Assembly (NCBI GenBank): GCA_913056495.1
Contig: CAJXMO010000018.1
Span: 16,732-80,731, forward strand
DNA length: 64,000 bases
Reading direction: 5' to 3'
Source of the DNA: an uncultured Alteromonadaceae bacterium
Lineage (GTDB): Bacteria; Pseudomonadota; Gammaproteobacteria; Enterobacterales; Alteromonadaceae
Positions 19,301-28,468 of the stretch are shown here, one piece after another. The position numbers and the translations under genes are program-made. Numbering within the stretch: the stretch's first letter is position 1; each line of letters opens with the position of its first letter. The notes under the pieces are model-generated. The model saw nothing but the letters and a program-made list of their open reading frames with translations. It had not been told where the DNA came from and searched no databases.

Positions 19301-19430
19301 GGGCCTGTTGTCCTTTCGCGTTCATTTTTGCAGCAGCATATTGCCGAGAATCACTATACTACAGCCCTCGCGCCGCGATTTGAAAGCGCTCAGTTAGAAC
19401 AAAATTTGTACTCGAAAGATAAACAGACCC
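19301..19430. mobile_element. MITE-like element, copy 1 (130 bp)
   Basis: Ends are imperfect inverted repeats: GGGCCTGTTGTCCTTTCG on the left and the complement of GGGTCTGTTTATCTTTCG on the right. It is flanked by TA on both sides (19299-19300, 19431-19432), which suggests a TA target as with Tc1/mariner-type elements. No gene inside. The last 70 or so bases (GAATCACTATACTACAGCCC through the right end) are almost identical to the right end of the copy at 58059-58372, while the inner segment of that copy is missing here. The right end is only 21 bases before the pssA ATG. Confidence 0.8.
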
Positions 19431-19451
19431 TAGGGATTTACCAAAACATTT

Positions 19452-20219
19452 ATGACAGACTCAAACGATACACACAAGCATCCGCGTAAAGGCATATACT
19501 TGTTGCCGAATATTTTGACAACGGCAGGCTTGTTTTCAGGTTTCTATGCCGTTATTGCTTCCATGAATAATCATTTTGAAAGTGCGGCAATTGCGGTATT
19601 TATCGCGATGATTTTTGATGCCTTAGATGGCCGTGTCGCGCGAATGACAAATACTCAAAGTGCATTCGGCGCTGAATATGACAGCATGGCAGACATGGTT
19701 TCTTTCGGTATTGCCCCTGCACTGGTTTCTTATAACTGGGCATTGCATAGTCTGGGTAAAATTGGTTGGTTAGCCGCCTTTATATATGCTGCGGCCGCAG
19801 CGCTGCGTCTGGCCCGTTTTAATACTACGATAGGAACCGCAGATAAACGTTATTTTACCGGTTTAGCCAGTCCGGCCGCTGCAGCCATTGTCAGTGGAAT
19901 GGTTTGGCTTGGCGCAGATTATGAACTGGAAGCGGATACGTTTGGCATAGTTGCTATGTTAATCACGGCTATCAGTGGGCTATTAATGGTGAGCAATTTC
20001 AGATACAGCTCTTTTAAGGAAATTAAATGGAAAGAGCGGGTGCCTTTTATTGCAATTTTATTTATGGTGTTGGTTTTTGTTGTGGTAGCGTTTGAACCTG
20101 CGTTGGTCCTGTTCAGTATTTTTTCTTTATATGCGTTATCGGGTCCGATTCTGACCTACCGAGGGGTCAAAGAAATTAAAGCCAAGAGCAGCTCAAATAA
20201 TTCGGATGATGATAACTAA
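19452..20219 (+). CDS. pssA: CDP-diacylglycerol-serine O-phosphatidyltransferase
   Basis: A 255-residue inner-membrane enzyme that makes phosphatidylserine from CDP-diacylglycerol and serine, the first step to phosphatidylethanolamine. The CDP-alcohol phosphatidyltransferase signature is complete at about 54-83: DALDGRVAR, then G and two further Asp in AFGAEYDSMAD. About six to eight hydrophobic helices follow. This is the membrane-bound PssA type, not the peripheral PLD-like enzyme of E. coli. The tail (about 240-255) is Lys/Ser/Asp-rich. The start at ATG 19452 leaves 21 bases to the miniature element and no strong RBS. A terminator follows. Confidence 0.93.
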   Translation: MTDSNDTHKHPRKGIYLLPNILTTAGLFSGFYAVIASMNNHFESAAIAVFIAMIFDALDGRVARMTNTQSAFGAEYDSMADMVSFGIAPALVSYNWALHSLGKIGWLAAFIYAAAAALRLARFNTTIGTADKRYFTGLASPAAAAIVSGMVWLGADYELEADTFGIVAMLITAISGLLMVSNFRYSSFKEIKWKERVPFIAILFMVLVFVVVAFEPALVLFSIFSLYALSGPILTYRGVKEIKAKSSSNNSDDDN

Positions 20220-20260
20220 GCATATCAGTTAAAATTAACCTGAGATCTGCATAAAAATTA

Positions 20261-20286
20261 AAGCCGGTGATTTAACCGGCTTTTTT
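20261..20286 (+). terminator. Terminator after pssA
   Basis: Stem AAGCCGGT paired with ACCGGCTT, a 6-base loop and a following T-run form a rho-independent terminator 41 bases after the pssA stop. Confidence 0.92.
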
Positions 20287-20457
20287 GTTTGTTCTTTTTT
20301 CTTTCTCTCGTCGCTCAAGTTATAAACAAAGCTTCACAGACCTTAATCAAGGGCGAGTGATAGCGGTTTGTTTAACTCAGATCCAAATCTCTCACTAGAA
20401 AACGAAATTAAACTAAAAGCCAATAAATTTAGGACTTTAGCTAACTTCTTATCCAGA

Positions 20458-20480
20458 GTTGAGGTTAGTTAACCTCAGCT
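20458..20480. repeat. Palindromic GAGGTTAGTTAACCTC repeat
   Basis: GAGGTTA and TAACCTC form a perfect 7-bp inverted repeat around GT, followed by AGCT. Its right part, TAACCTCAGCTG, recurs inside the perfect palindrome at 63713-63730, and its left part GTTGAGGTTA recurs at 20675 and 22567. Confidence 0.65.
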
Positions 20481-20674
20481 GCATATAATAAAAATTGCCC
20501 AACGAGTCTATTTGTCCGCCTCTGAGCGTTATTTTTCTTTCTAATAGTGCGCTATTAGGTACACAAAAAGGCCTTGATAGACGAAAAATTATCGACATTA
20601 GAACGCAAAATAAACAAGATTGTGGCTAGGTTTAGAAAATGAGAGTTCGATTTTACTTCAATTATTCTGATACA

Positions 20675-20694
20675 CAGTTGAGGTTAGTTAATCG
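20675..20694. repeat. CAGTTGAGGTTAGTTAA repeat
   Basis: A second copy of the left part of the repeat at 20458, about 70 bases before the DUF1080 lipoprotein gene. The right arm is degraded (ATCG in place of CCTC). Confidence 0.6.
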
Positions 20695-20765
20695 TGTTAA
20701 ATGGTTGTTTATTTGTTAATAAAATGCATAATCAAGTCAGGTTTTACTAATGCATGGAAATAATA

Positions 20766-21587
20766 ATGAAGTTAAATAAGGTTACAAGGTTTATGGCAGC
20801 GGCTGCCTGTACAGTGGTTATCGCTGGTGGTTTGTCAGGATGTGGCGAGAAAAAGGAAGTCGTTTCTGCAGACTCACCGCAAACTCAGCCTGCTGAAAAA
20901 TGGATCAGTTTATTTAATGGTAAAGATTTAACGGGCTGGAAAGTTAAAATAAAAGGTCATGCACTGGGTGATAATTATCTGGATACGTTTCAAGCTAAAG
21001 ACGGTAAATTAGTCGCTACCTACGAAAACTATCAGAGTTTTGATAATAAATTTGGCCATATTTTTTATCAACAACCTTTCTCCAATTATATCGTCAAGTT
21101 TGAATATAGGTTTGTCGGTGAGCAAGTTAACGGCGGGGAAGGCTGGGCGTTTCGCAATAACGGGATTATGTTACATAGTCAGTCACCAGAAAGCATGGCT
21201 CTGGAGCAGGATTTTCCTCGCTCGGTTGAAGTCCAGCTACTGGGGGCATATGACGATAGTCAACCGAGAACGACTGGCAATATTTGCACGCCGGCGACTA
21301 ATGTTGTAATCAACGGAAAATTAGTAACCGATCATTGTATTAATTCTACCGGCCCGGCTTTGCCCGTTAATGAATGGGTGCAAGCTGAAGTTGAGGTGCA
21401 TGGTGGTGAAAAAATCATTCATAAAATCAATGGTGAAATTGTATTTGAATATGAAAAACCACAATATGAAACGAATGCTGCTGAAGCTCAGGGAAAAAGC
21501 AATTTAATTATCGAGCAGGGCTATATTGCACTTCAGGCCGAATCTCATCCAACTGAATTCAGGAATATACAGCTGAAAAAACTTTAA
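20766..21587 (+). CDS. DUF1080 (3-keto-disaccharide hydrolase domain) lipoprotein
   Basis: A 273-residue exported lipoprotein with a DUF1080 domain, a concanavalin-like jelly roll found in glycan-acting and 3-keto-glycoside-hydrolysing proteins. Signal with lipobox LSGC at about residues 22-25, then WISLFNGKDLTGWKVKIKG near 45-63, the hallmark opening, EYRFVGEQVNGGEGW near 115-130, and PVNEWVQAEVEVHGGEKIIHKINGE near 205-230. The ATG at 20754 is also possible, but ATG 20766 gives a normal signal peptide and has GGA 7 bases before it. It likely sits in the outer membrane or periplasm. The substrate is unknown. Stands alone. Confidence 0.85.
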   Translation: MKLNKVTRFMAAAACTVVIAGGLSGCGEKKEVVSADSPQTQPAEKWISLFNGKDLTGWKVKIKGHALGDNYLDTFQAKDGKLVATYENYQSFDNKFGHIFYQQPFSNYIVKFEYRFVGEQVNGGEGWAFRNNGIMLHSQSPESMALEQDFPRSVEVQLLGAYDDSQPRTTGNICTPATNVVINGKLVTDHCINSTGPALPVNEWVQAEVEVHGGEKIIHKINGEIVFEYEKPQYETNAAEAQGKSNLIIEQGYIALQAESHPTEFRNIQLKKL

Positions 21588-21606
21588 TTGCCACCAACGC
21601 CATATA

Positions 21607-21641
21607 ATACCCAAGCTAGCATATCAAAGTGACTTGGGTAT
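21607..21641 (+). terminator. Hairpin between DUF1080 gene and truA
   Basis: ATACCCAAG at 21607-21615 pairs with CTTGGGTAT at 21633-21641 across a 17-base loop. No T-run follows; the right arm runs into TATAAT at 21639-21644, which may be the truA -10 box. Weak as a terminator. Confidence 0.4.
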
Positions 21642-21673
21642 AATACCGCGACTTTTATTTTAATGGTTGTGAT

Positions 21674-22465
21674 ATGAAATTTGCGTTAGGAATTGAATAC
21701 GACGGTGCAGCGTATTCCGGCTGGCAAAGGCAACAAAATGTGCCCAGTGTACAACAGGCTTTGGAAGAAGCGCTTTCCCGAGTTATTAATGAACCTATAG
21801 TTGTAACGTGTGCCGGGCGCACTGACTCTGGTGTACATGCCACTGCTCAGGTGGTTCATTTTGAAACTGATGTTAAGCGAGAAATGAAAGCTTTAACTAT
21901 GGGCGTTAATGCAAATTTACCGGGAGATATCGCAGTTAAATGGGCTAGCGAAGTTGATCCGGAATTTGACGCCAGATACTCAGCAACCGCGCGCCGTTAT
22001 CGTTATGTCATTTATAATCATCCATTAAGACCGGCCATATTACCAAAAGGCATTACCCATTGTTACCATGACTTAGATGCAGACAAAATGCATCAGGCTG
22101 CTCAGGCGCTTATTGGTGAACAGGATTTTACTTCATTCAGAGCAGCACATTGCCAGTCAAATACACCGTTTAGAAACATACATCAAATATCGGTTACCCG
22201 CGTGGGACTGTATATAGTGATTGATGTCACCGCGAATGCATTTTTGCACCATATGGTGAGGAATATTGCTGGTTCATTGATGGAAATTGGTAAAGGAGAG
22301 CAGCCGGTAAACTGGATTCAGACTTTATTAGAAGCAAAAGACAGAACCTTAGCAGCAGCGACTGCCAAACCTAACGGCCTTTATCTGGTCCGAGTTTTTT
22401 ACCCCGAAAAGTGGGGAATTCCCCAAGGCGTTATGGGGCCGGTATTTTTACCTGAGACTCTATAA
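21674..22465 (+). CDS. truA: tRNA pseudouridine(38-40) synthase TruA
   Basis: A 263-residue cytoplasmic enzyme that converts U38-U40 in the tRNA anticodon arm to pseudouridine. The catalytic Asp is in [15 protein letters not shown] near residue 52. [16 protein letters not shown] opens the protein, and the C-terminal RNA-binding half shows [17 protein letters not shown] near 195-211, also a TruA hallmark. Normal length. It heads the conserved truA-accD-folC-SPOR-cvpA-purF order, though 269 bases separate it from accD. Confidence 0.96.
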   Translation: MKFALGIEYDGAAYSGWQRQQNVPSVQQALEEALSRVINEPIVVTCAGRTDSGVHATAQVVHFETDVKREMKALTMGVNANLPGDIAVKWASEVDPEFDARYSATARRYRYVIYNHPLRPAILPKGITHCYHDLDADKMHQAAQALIGEQDFTSFRAAHCQSNTPFRNIHQISVTRVGLYIVIDVTANAFLHHMVRNIAGSLMEIGKGEQPVNWIQTLLEAKDRTLAAATAKPNGLYLVRVFYPEKWGIPQGVMGPVFLPETL

Positions 22466-22566
22466 CTAACCTATAGCGACAAGGAATATGAGTTAATTTA
22501 GCATTATGTTGATGTAGGGATAATTTTCAGTCAGCTGTTATAATTAATTTCATCTATTCTTATAGA

Positions 22567-22590
22567 CAGTTGAGGTTAATTAATGCCTCA
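22567..22590. repeat. CAGTTGAGGTTAATTAATGCCTCA repeat
   Basis: A third relative of the repeat at 20458 and 20675, here with GAGG-TTAATTAATG-CCTC as an interrupted palindrome. It lies in the truA-accD gap, about 145 bases before accD. Confidence 0.5.
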
Positions 22591-22734
22591 GTTCATAGGG
22601 TAAAACATCACAAGCTATTGCATGTTTTAGTTAAAATATGTCTCAGTTTATGATTTAATGTGCGCCATTAAGGGTTTATCGATTTTTTTGTATAAACAAA
22701 TTTTTCTTTTAGAAATACTATCCCGAGATTATCA

Positions 22735-23595
22735 ATGAGTTGGATCGAAAAAATATTACCTAAAACAAACTCAAGCAAAAAAAGCAATGTACCAGAAGGT
22801 GTTTGGGTTAAATGTGCTGACTGTCAGTCTGTTTTATATCGTGCAGAAGTAGAGCAACAGCAAAATGTATGTCCTAAGTGTTCGCATCATATGCGAATTT
22901 CTGGTCGAGCTCGCTTAGACGCTTTCTTAGATACAGAGAGCCGAACTGAACTAGGCGCCGACTTGGAGCCACAGGATAAACTCAAGTTTAAAGATTCTAA
23001 AAAATATAAAGACAGAATTTCAGCGGCTCAGAAAAGTACAGGTGAAAAAGACGCATTAATTGCGATGCGCGGCGCGGTTAAAGGGGTTCCTGTTGTTGCT
23101 GTTGCATTTGAATTCTCATTTATGGGCGGTTCAATGGGCTCAGTTGTGGGGGCTCGTTTTATTAAAGCGGTTGAAACTTGCCTTGAGCACGATCTGCCAT
23201 TAATTTGTTTTTCAGCATCGGGCGGCGCACGTATGCAGGAAGCTTTAATGTCATTAATGCAAATGGCAAAAACCAGTGCTGGTTTAGCCAAAATGCAGGA
23301 AAAAGGCTTGCCTTATATTTCTGTATTAACTGATCCGACTATGGGCGGTGTATCAGCCAGTTTTGCAATGCTCGGGGATGTCAACGTGGCTGAGCCAAAA
23401 GCATTAATTGGCTTTGCTGGCCCTCGCGTGATTGAACAGACAGTGCGTGAAAAGTTGCCTGAAGGATTCCAGCGAAGTGAATTCTTATTGAAAAAAGGGG
23501 CTATCGATATGATTGTCGATCGCCGCGAAATGCGTAATACATTAGCGCGCCTGATTACTAAATTAATGAAACTTCCTTCAATTGAGCAGATTTAA
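22735..23595 (+). CDS. accD: Acetyl-CoA carboxylase carboxyltransferase subunit beta
   Basis: A 286-residue subunit of the acetyl-CoA carboxylase carboxyltransferase (with AccA), which moves the carboxyl from biotin to acetyl-CoA to give malonyl-CoA for fatty acid synthesis. A zinc ribbon at about 27-49 has CADC and CPKC. The crotonase-like core shows [14 protein letters not shown] near 125-138 and [17 protein letters not shown] near 162-178. Normal length. Its TAA stop overlaps the folC ATG by one base, so the two are translationally coupled. Confidence 0.97.
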   Translation: MSWIEKILPKTNSSKKSNVPEGVWVKCADCQSVLYRAEVEQQQNVCPKCSHHMRISGRARLDAFLDTESRTELGADLEPQDKLKFKDSKKYKDRISAAQKSTGEKDALIAMRGAVKGVPVVAVAFEFSFMGGSMGSVVGARFIKAVETCLEHDLPLICFSASGGARMQEALMSLMQMAKTSAGLAKMQEKGLPYISVLTDPTMGGVSASFAMLGDVNVAEPKALIGFAGPRVIEQTVREKLPEGFQRSEFLLKKGAIDMIVDRREMRNTLARLITKLMKLPSIEQI

Positions 23596-24845
23596 TGGCG
23601 TCAACTCCAGCCCTGGCAGATTTTAATAATCTGCCTGATTGGTTAGCTCATCTAGAGTCGCTCCATCCAAAAGATATTGAACTTGGACTGGAGCGGGTTC
23701 AAGCTGTGTTTAGCCAACTCTCCCTAAATTTCCAAAATACAAAAATCGTTTTAATCGGCGGCACCAATGGCAAAGGCACCAGTTGTCATTTAATGCAGCA
23801 ACTGCTTACCGAGCATGGTTATACAGTGGGCTGCTATAATTCACCTCATATTAGCGATTACCGTGAGAGAGTGACGCTGGAAGGGCGGTGGTTAACTGAA
23901 ACTCTGCATTGTCAGGCTTTTGCTGCGGTAGAGAAGGCACGGGGACAAACTCAGCTTACCTATTTTGAATTTGGCACTTTGGCGGCTATTTATCTACTTG
24001 CCAGCCAGTCACCTGATTTTATTCTGCTTGAAGTTGGCTTAGGTGGGCGATTAGACGCAACCAATGTGGTTGAACCTGACTTATCCGTGATTACCACAAT
24101 TGATCTTGATCATCAGGACTGGTTGGGGACAAACCGTGAAGTGATTGGCTTTGAAAAAGCGGGTATTTTCCGGGCAAACGGTAAAGCGGTTTGTGGTGAT
24201 TTTAATCCACCGGATTCAGTTAAGCAGCAAGTTGCTCAAAAACAGGTTGATATTGTTTGGCAAGATAGGGATTTTTCATATCAAACCCAAGCCAATACTT
24301 GGTCCTGGCAGGGTAAAGCTGTCCAATATAATGGCTATACTAAGCCGAATATGCCACTGCAAAATGCCAGTACCGTTTTAGCTGCACTTGAGCAGCTCAA
24401 TATTTCATTAAAACCTGAACTTGTTGAAGCCTGTTTTAAAAAGTTTCAATTAGCCGGACGCTGGCAGAAACTGGCGAGCAGTCCTGATATTTTTATTGAT
24501 GTTGCACATAATCCAGAATCGATTCGGTTTATGCGTGAAAAAGTTGAGCAAATAGACTGTATTGGTAAAAAGATTGCTGTATTTGGCATGTTAAAAGATA
24601 AAGATATTGAAACTGTGGTAGATTGCATCAAAGATAGTTTTGATATTTGGTATTTGGCTGATATTAATCAGGTACGAGGTGCAACAGCATCTGATCTGAA
24701 ACAATATTTTGCCGAATCAACTCAAATTCAGTGTTTTGAGTCAATAAAACAGGCTTATGAAGCTGCTCAGGCGTATGCTCAGGCTGATGACTTAATTGTT
24801 GCATTTGGCTCATTTTGGGTAATCACAGATATTTTGATGGATTAA
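23595..24845 (+). CDS. folC: Folylpolyglutamate synthase / dihydrofolate synthase
   Basis: A 416-residue bifunctional Mur-ligase-type enzyme that adds glutamate to dihydropteroate and to folates, using ATP. The P-loop GGTNGKGTSCH lies near 54-64, the omega region PHISDYRERV near 85-95, LLEVGLGGRLDATNV near 146-160, and the C-terminal domain has FIDVAHNPESIRFM near 297-310 and VAFGSFWVI at the end. Length and motifs are normal. It starts inside the accD stop codon and is followed 4 bases later by the SPOR gene. Folate polyglutamation also supports the THF-dependent methylamine pathway at 37.7-49 kb, but there is no direct link. Confidence 0.95.
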   Translation: MASTPALADFNNLPDWLAHLESLHPKDIELGLERVQAVFSQLSLNFQNTKIVLIGGTNGKGTSCHLMQQLLTEHGYTVGCYNSPHISDYRERVTLEGRWLTETLHCQAFAAVEKARGQTQLTYFEFGTLAAIYLLASQSPDFILLEVGLGGRLDATNVVEPDLSVITTIDLDHQDWLGTNREVIGFEKAGIFRANGKAVCGDFNPPDSVKQQVAQKQVDIVWQDRDFSYQTQANTWSWQGKAVQYNGYTKPNMPLQNASTVLAALEQLNISLKPELVEACFKKFQLAGRWQKLASSPDIFIDVAHNPESIRFMREKVEQIDCIGKKIAVFGMLKDKDIETVVDCIKDSFDIWYLADINQVRGATASDLKQYFAESTQIQCFESIKQAYEAAQAYAQADDLIVAFGSFWVITDILMD

Positions 24846-24849
24846 TTTA

Positions 24850-25464
24850 ATGGCAAGTACCTTTCAAAATCGGTTAGTGGGCAGTATTGTTTTTATTGCA
24901 CTGATAGTGATTTTTTTACCGGATTTATTAGACGGCAAAAAAAGTGAATATTCTGATCAGTTTGAAACCATTCCCAATAAACCTAAGGTCAAAGCCATTC
25001 CCATCTCACCGGATTTTCCGGAGCAGGAATTTAATCAACAAATGAGCCAGGCAGAAGCCGAAGTGGTGGATGATCAGCCAATGGATCATTTGCTGGAAGA
25101 TAATCAGCAAATCCCCCCTAATCAAGCAGACTTGATTGAAGATAAACCGGCTCAAGCGCAAGCAGAAAAAGCAGAGCAGCCATCACCAGTTGAAAAAGGC
25201 CAAACGACTCAATTTAAGCAAAATGCCTGGGCGATTCAATTGGGTAGCTTTGGCAATAAAAAGAATGTTGAAAACCTGGTTGATAAACTAAAGCGTGAGG
25301 GTTATGTCGTTTTTACCAAACCGGTCAAAACGTCTAATGGTGAACTCACCAAAGTATTTATTGGTCCTGAATTAGACCAAAGTAAGTTAAAAGACATGTT
25401 ACCAGCCTTAAAAGCACTGACTAACCTGAAAGGCAAGTTAGTAAATTACCAACCAGCGCAATAA
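24850..25464 (+). CDS. SPOR domain protein (DedD-like)
   Basis: A 204-residue inner-membrane protein with one N-terminal membrane helix (about 8-26, IVFIALIVIFLPDLLDG), a Pro/Glu/Gln-rich periplasmic linker (about 40-120) and a C-terminal SPOR domain (about 125-202, WAIQLGSFGNKKNVENLVDKL). SPOR domains bind denuded peptidoglycan at the septum, and DedD in this gene position is a cell-division protein. The dedD name is likely by position and architecture. It starts 4 bases after folC. Confidence 0.9.
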   Translation: MASTFQNRLVGSIVFIALIVIFLPDLLDGKKSEYSDQFETIPNKPKVKAIPISPDFPEQEFNQQMSQAEAEVVDDQPMDHLLEDNQQIPPNQADLIEDKPAQAQAEKAEQPSPVEKGQTTQFKQNAWAIQLGSFGNKKNVENLVDKLKREGYVVFTKPVKTSNGELTKVFIGPELDQSKLKDMLPALKALTNLKGKLVNYQPAQ

Positions 25465-25516
25465 TGATTGGCATTCTGGTATGGGGATCTGGTAGAATTC
25501 GCCCGCATATTTTAGC

Positions 25517-26026
25517 ATGAAGATTGATATGGTCTGGATCGATTACGCGATTATTGGTTTGATCAGTATTTCAACACTGGTCAGTTTAGTGAGAGGCTTT
25601 GTTCGCGAAGCTATGTCTCTGGTGGTATGGATTGCTGCATTTTTTATCGCGAGTACCTTTTACCTGGACTTTGCGACTTTTCTTACCAATATTGAAGATG
25701 TGATGTTACGCAATGCAGCGGCCATTGCGGTACTATTTTTAGTCACCATCATACTGGGTTCGATTGCTAATTATTTAATTTCTCAGTTGGTACAAAAGAC
25801 GGGCCTTTCCGGTACAGACAGAGTCTTGGGGTTAGCCTTTGGCGCACTAAGAGGTGTCTTAATTGTAGCAGCGATACTATTCTTTATGGACGCATTCACT
25901 CCTGCAGCTAGCGCACAGTGGTGGGGCGATTCGATTCTAATTCCTGAGTTTAAGATTGTGATTGAATGGTTTTTTGAATACATGAAAAATACATCCAGCT
26001 TTCTTAAAGATATTAAACCTGTATAA
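25517..26026 (+). CDS. cvpA: CvpA family membrane protein
   Basis: A 169-residue inner-membrane protein with four predicted helices (about 8-28, 33-50, 65-88, 102-125), matching CvpA, named for its need in colicin V production in E. coli; its molecular role is unsettled. The N-terminal VWIDYAIIGLISISTLVSL and the central GLSGTDRVLGLAFGALRG are typical. It lies 14 bases before purF, as in most gammaproteobacteria, and both are normally one PurR-controlled operon. No PurR box was identified here. Confidence 0.93.
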   Translation: MKIDMVWIDYAIIGLISISTLVSLVRGFVREAMSLVVWIAAFFIASTFYLDFATFLTNIEDVMLRNAAAIAVLFLVTIILGSIANYLISQLVQKTGLSGTDRVLGLAFGALRGVLIVAAILFFMDAFTPAASAQWWGDSILIPEFKIVIEWFFEYMKNTSSFLKDIKPV

Positions 26027-26040
26027 GAGGTAGATAATCC

Positions 26041-27552
26041 ATGTGCGGTGTTGTTGGCATAGTTGCTCATTCTCCGGTTAATCAAGCTTTATACGATGCG
26101 TTGACAGTGCTTCAGCATCGTGGACAAGACGCAGCCGGAATCATGACCATTAATAACGGTATGTTTAAACTGAGAAAGGCCAATGGATTGGTTAAAGATG
26201 TGTTTGAACAAAAACACATGGAAAGATTGGCGGGTAATTGGGGTATTGGCCATGTTCGATATCCAACTGCAGGGACATCAACCTCAGCAGAAGCTCAGCC
26301 TTTTTACACTAACTCACCATACGGTATTGCATTAGCGCATAATGGCAACCTGACCAATGCGGATGAGTTAAAAGAGATGTTAAAGCAGGAAGCCAGACGT
26401 CATGTTAATACATCCTCTGATTCCGAATTATTAATGAACTGGTTTGCACACGAGTTATGTGAAGCAAATGCATGGGATTTAAGACCTGAAGATATCTTTA
26501 ACGCGGTTTCAAAACTTCATACTAAAGCACGCGGTGCATACGCTGTAGTGGCCTCAATTGTTGGGTTTGGTATAGTTGCATTTCGCGATGTTTATGGCAT
26601 TCGTCCGCTAGTTTTAGGCCGTCGGGTAACCGATGCCGGAACTGAATACATGGTGGCTTCTGAAAGTGTTGCAATTGATGCAGTTGGCTTTGAGTTTGTT
26701 CGTGATGTGGCGCCCGGTGAAGCCATTTATATCACTAAAGAAGGCGAGTTATTTACTAAACAATGTGCTCAAAATCCTGAATTAGTGCCTTGTTTATTTG
26801 AATATGTTTATTTCGCCCGACCAGACTCAACTATTGACGATGTTTCAGTTTATGCAACACGTGTACGTATGGGTAAAAAGCTGGGTGAAAAAATTAAGCG
26901 TGTCTGGAATGAACTTGATATTGATGTCGTCATTCCAATCCCTGAAACCAGCTGTGATATTGCAGTTGAAATCGCCAGCACTTTAGATATTCCTTACCGT
27001 CAGGGCTTTGTTAAAAACCGCTATATTGGTCGTACCTTTATTATGCCGGGACAGCAACAAAGACGTAAATCAGTTCGTCGTAAACTCAATGCGATTTCTT
27101 CTGAGTTTGAAGGCAAAAACGTATTGTTAGTAGACGACTCAGTTGTTCGTGGTACAACTTCAGAGCAAATTATTGAAATGGCGCGAGAAGCGGGTGCAAA
27201 AAATGTTTATTTTGCTTCTGCTGCACCTGAAATTCGGTTCCCGAATGTTTATGGTATTGATATGCCAAGTGCTAATGAATTAATTGCTTATGGTCGTGAA
27301 GTAGACGAAATTTGCCAGTTAATTAAAGCGGATGGTTTAATTTTCCAGGATTTATCTGATTTAATTGCCGCAGTGCAGGAAGGTAATCCAACTATTAAAC
27401 AATTTGAAAGTTCAGTCTTTAATGGTGAATATATTACCAAAGACGTAGATCAGGCTTATTTAGATCACCTTGATGCGCTGCGCAATGACTCCTCTAAAGA
27501 GCAAGCCAATGCGAATCAAAGTTCAAGCTTAGAGATTCACAACTTTAGTTAA
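26041..27552 (+). CDS. purF: Amidophosphoribosyltransferase
   Basis: A 503-residue enzyme of the first committed step of purine synthesis: PRPP and glutamine give phosphoribosylamine. N-terminal class II glutaminase domain with nucleophile Cys2 (MCGVVGIV) and [12 protein letters not shown] near 66-78. C-terminal phosphoribosyltransferase domain with the PRPP loop [14 protein letters not shown] near 361-374. The Ser/Asn-rich tail is normal. No Fe-S cysteine set or propeptide, so it is the E. coli type. The RBS AGAGGT precedes the ATG. It ends the truA to purF block; a terminator follows. Confidence 0.97.
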   Translation: MCGVVGIVAHSPVNQALYDALTVLQHRGQDAAGIMTINNGMFKLRKANGLVKDVFEQKHMERLAGNWGIGHVRYPTAGTSTSAEAQPFYTNSPYGIALAHNGNLTNADELKEMLKQEARRHVNTSSDSELLMNWFAHELCEANAWDLRPEDIFNAVSKLHTKARGAYAVVASIVGFGIVAFRDVYGIRPLVLGRRVTDAGTEYMVASESVAIDAVGFEFVRDVAPGEAIYITKEGELFTKQCAQNPELVPCLFEYVYFARPDSTIDDVSVYATRVRMGKKLGEKIKRVWNELDIDVVIPIPETSCDIAVEIASTLDIPYRQGFVKNRYIGRTFIMPGQQQRRKSVRRKLNAISSEFEGKNVLLVDDSVVRGTTSEQIIEMAREAGAKNVYFASAAPEIRFPNVYGIDMPSANELIAYGREVDEICQLIKADGLIFQDLSDLIAAVQEGNPTIKQFESSVFNGEYITKDVDQAYLDHLDALRNDSSKEQANANQSSSLEIHNFS

Positions 27553-27634
27553 AGCTTATCTGTAAACGGACATTAACCAGAATCAATTTCGGTTAATACC
27601 ATACTGATCAGTTTAAACTGAGTCTCAAAAAACC

Positions 27635-27661
27635 AAATGCCGCTTTTAAGCGGCATTTTTG
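27635..27661 (+). terminator. Terminator after purF
   Basis: Stem AATGCCGCT paired with AGCGGCATT and a T-run form a rho-independent terminator, 83 bases after purF and about 30 bases before the next start codon. Confidence 0.93.
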
Positions 27662-27691
27662 TTAATACCGAATGGGGTAAAAGGGTTAATC

Positions 27692-28450
27692 ATGTTTGAC
27701 CAAATCTTATTGTTTTTTGTTAGCCTTTTTGCCAATACATTATCTTCATTAGCCGGTGGTGGTGCGGGTTTGCTGCAATTGCCGGCCCTCATTTTTTTAG
27801 GTCTACCTTTTTCAATTGCACTTGGTACACACAAGATTGCTTCTGTGGCATTGGGTTTAGGCGCATCGGTTAAACATCTAAAACATGGCCAGTTTGAATG
27901 GGCACTCATATTAACGCTCATATTAAGCGCAATTCCCGGTGTTGTGCTTGGAGCAAATATTATTTTAAATATCCCGCCCGCTATTGCGATGGCTGCGCTG
28001 GGCAGTTTAACTATAGCGCTGGGTGTTTATTCGATTTTAAAGCCGAATTTAGGCATAGATGATACCCCTAAACATCAAACTAAATCCGGTTATCTGATTG
28101 GTGGTTTTGGCTTATTTATTATTGCTGTGCTCAATGGTTCACTTACTTCGGGTACAGGTTTATTTGTCACTATGTGGTTAATTCACTGGTTTGGCATGAG
28201 CTATGGCCGCGCGGTATCTTATACATTAATCATGGTCGGAATTTTATGGAATGGCATGGGCGCAGCAACTTTAGCTATGCTCACTGAAATAAAATGGGAC
28301 TGGTTGCCAGCATTAATTTTAGGCTCATTAATTGGCGGATATTTAGGTGCCCATTTAGTGATTGCCAAAGGCAATAAACTGGTTAAACGTGCATTTGAAG
28401 TAATGACAATTTTAGCCGGGGTAGCGCTCTGGTATAAGGCTCTGGTGTAG
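27692..28450 (+). CDS. TauE/SafE family permease
   Basis: A 252-residue inner-membrane protein of the TauE/SafE (YfcA-like) family, thought to export sulfite, sulfoacetate or similar anions. About eight hydrophobic segments are visible, with the paired family motifs SLAGGGAGLLQLPALIFLG near 18-36 and NGSLTSGTGLFVTMWL near 148-163. ATG 27692 is chosen because it has AAAAGGG 7-13 bases upstream; a longer frame from 27659 would begin inside the purF terminator. It sits 18 bases before the repair-protein gene on the same strand. The substrate is not shown by context. Confidence 0.88.
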   Translation: MFDQILLFFVSLFANTLSSLAGGGAGLLQLPALIFLGLPFSIALGTHKIASVALGLGASVKHLKHGQFEWALILTLILSAIPGVVLGANIILNIPPAIAMAALGSLTIALGVYSILKPNLGIDDTPKHQTKSGYLIGGFGLFIIAVLNGSLTSGTGLFVTMWLIHWFGMSYGRAVSYTLIMVGILWNGMGAATLAMLTEIKWDWLPALILGSLIGGYLGAHLVIAKGNKLVKRAFEVMTILAGVALWYKALV

Positions 28451-28468
28451 CGTTTACAAGGGGATTAA

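Larger units (their letters stand above)
20287..20753. other. Intergenic region with two GAGGTTAGTTAA repeats, no gene seen
   Basis: About 470 bases between the pssA terminator and the DUF1080 lipoprotein carry no convincing reading frame or RNA gene. It holds two copies of a GTTGAGGTTAGTTAA motif 217 bases apart, listed separately, and otherwise AT-rich sequence. Confidence 0.6.

Noticed and set aside
19274..19489. 71-residue forward reading frame between clpB and pssA
   Set aside because: It runs through the miniature element and into the pssA start; the same sequence in the copy at 58059 is non-coding. Treated as an accident.
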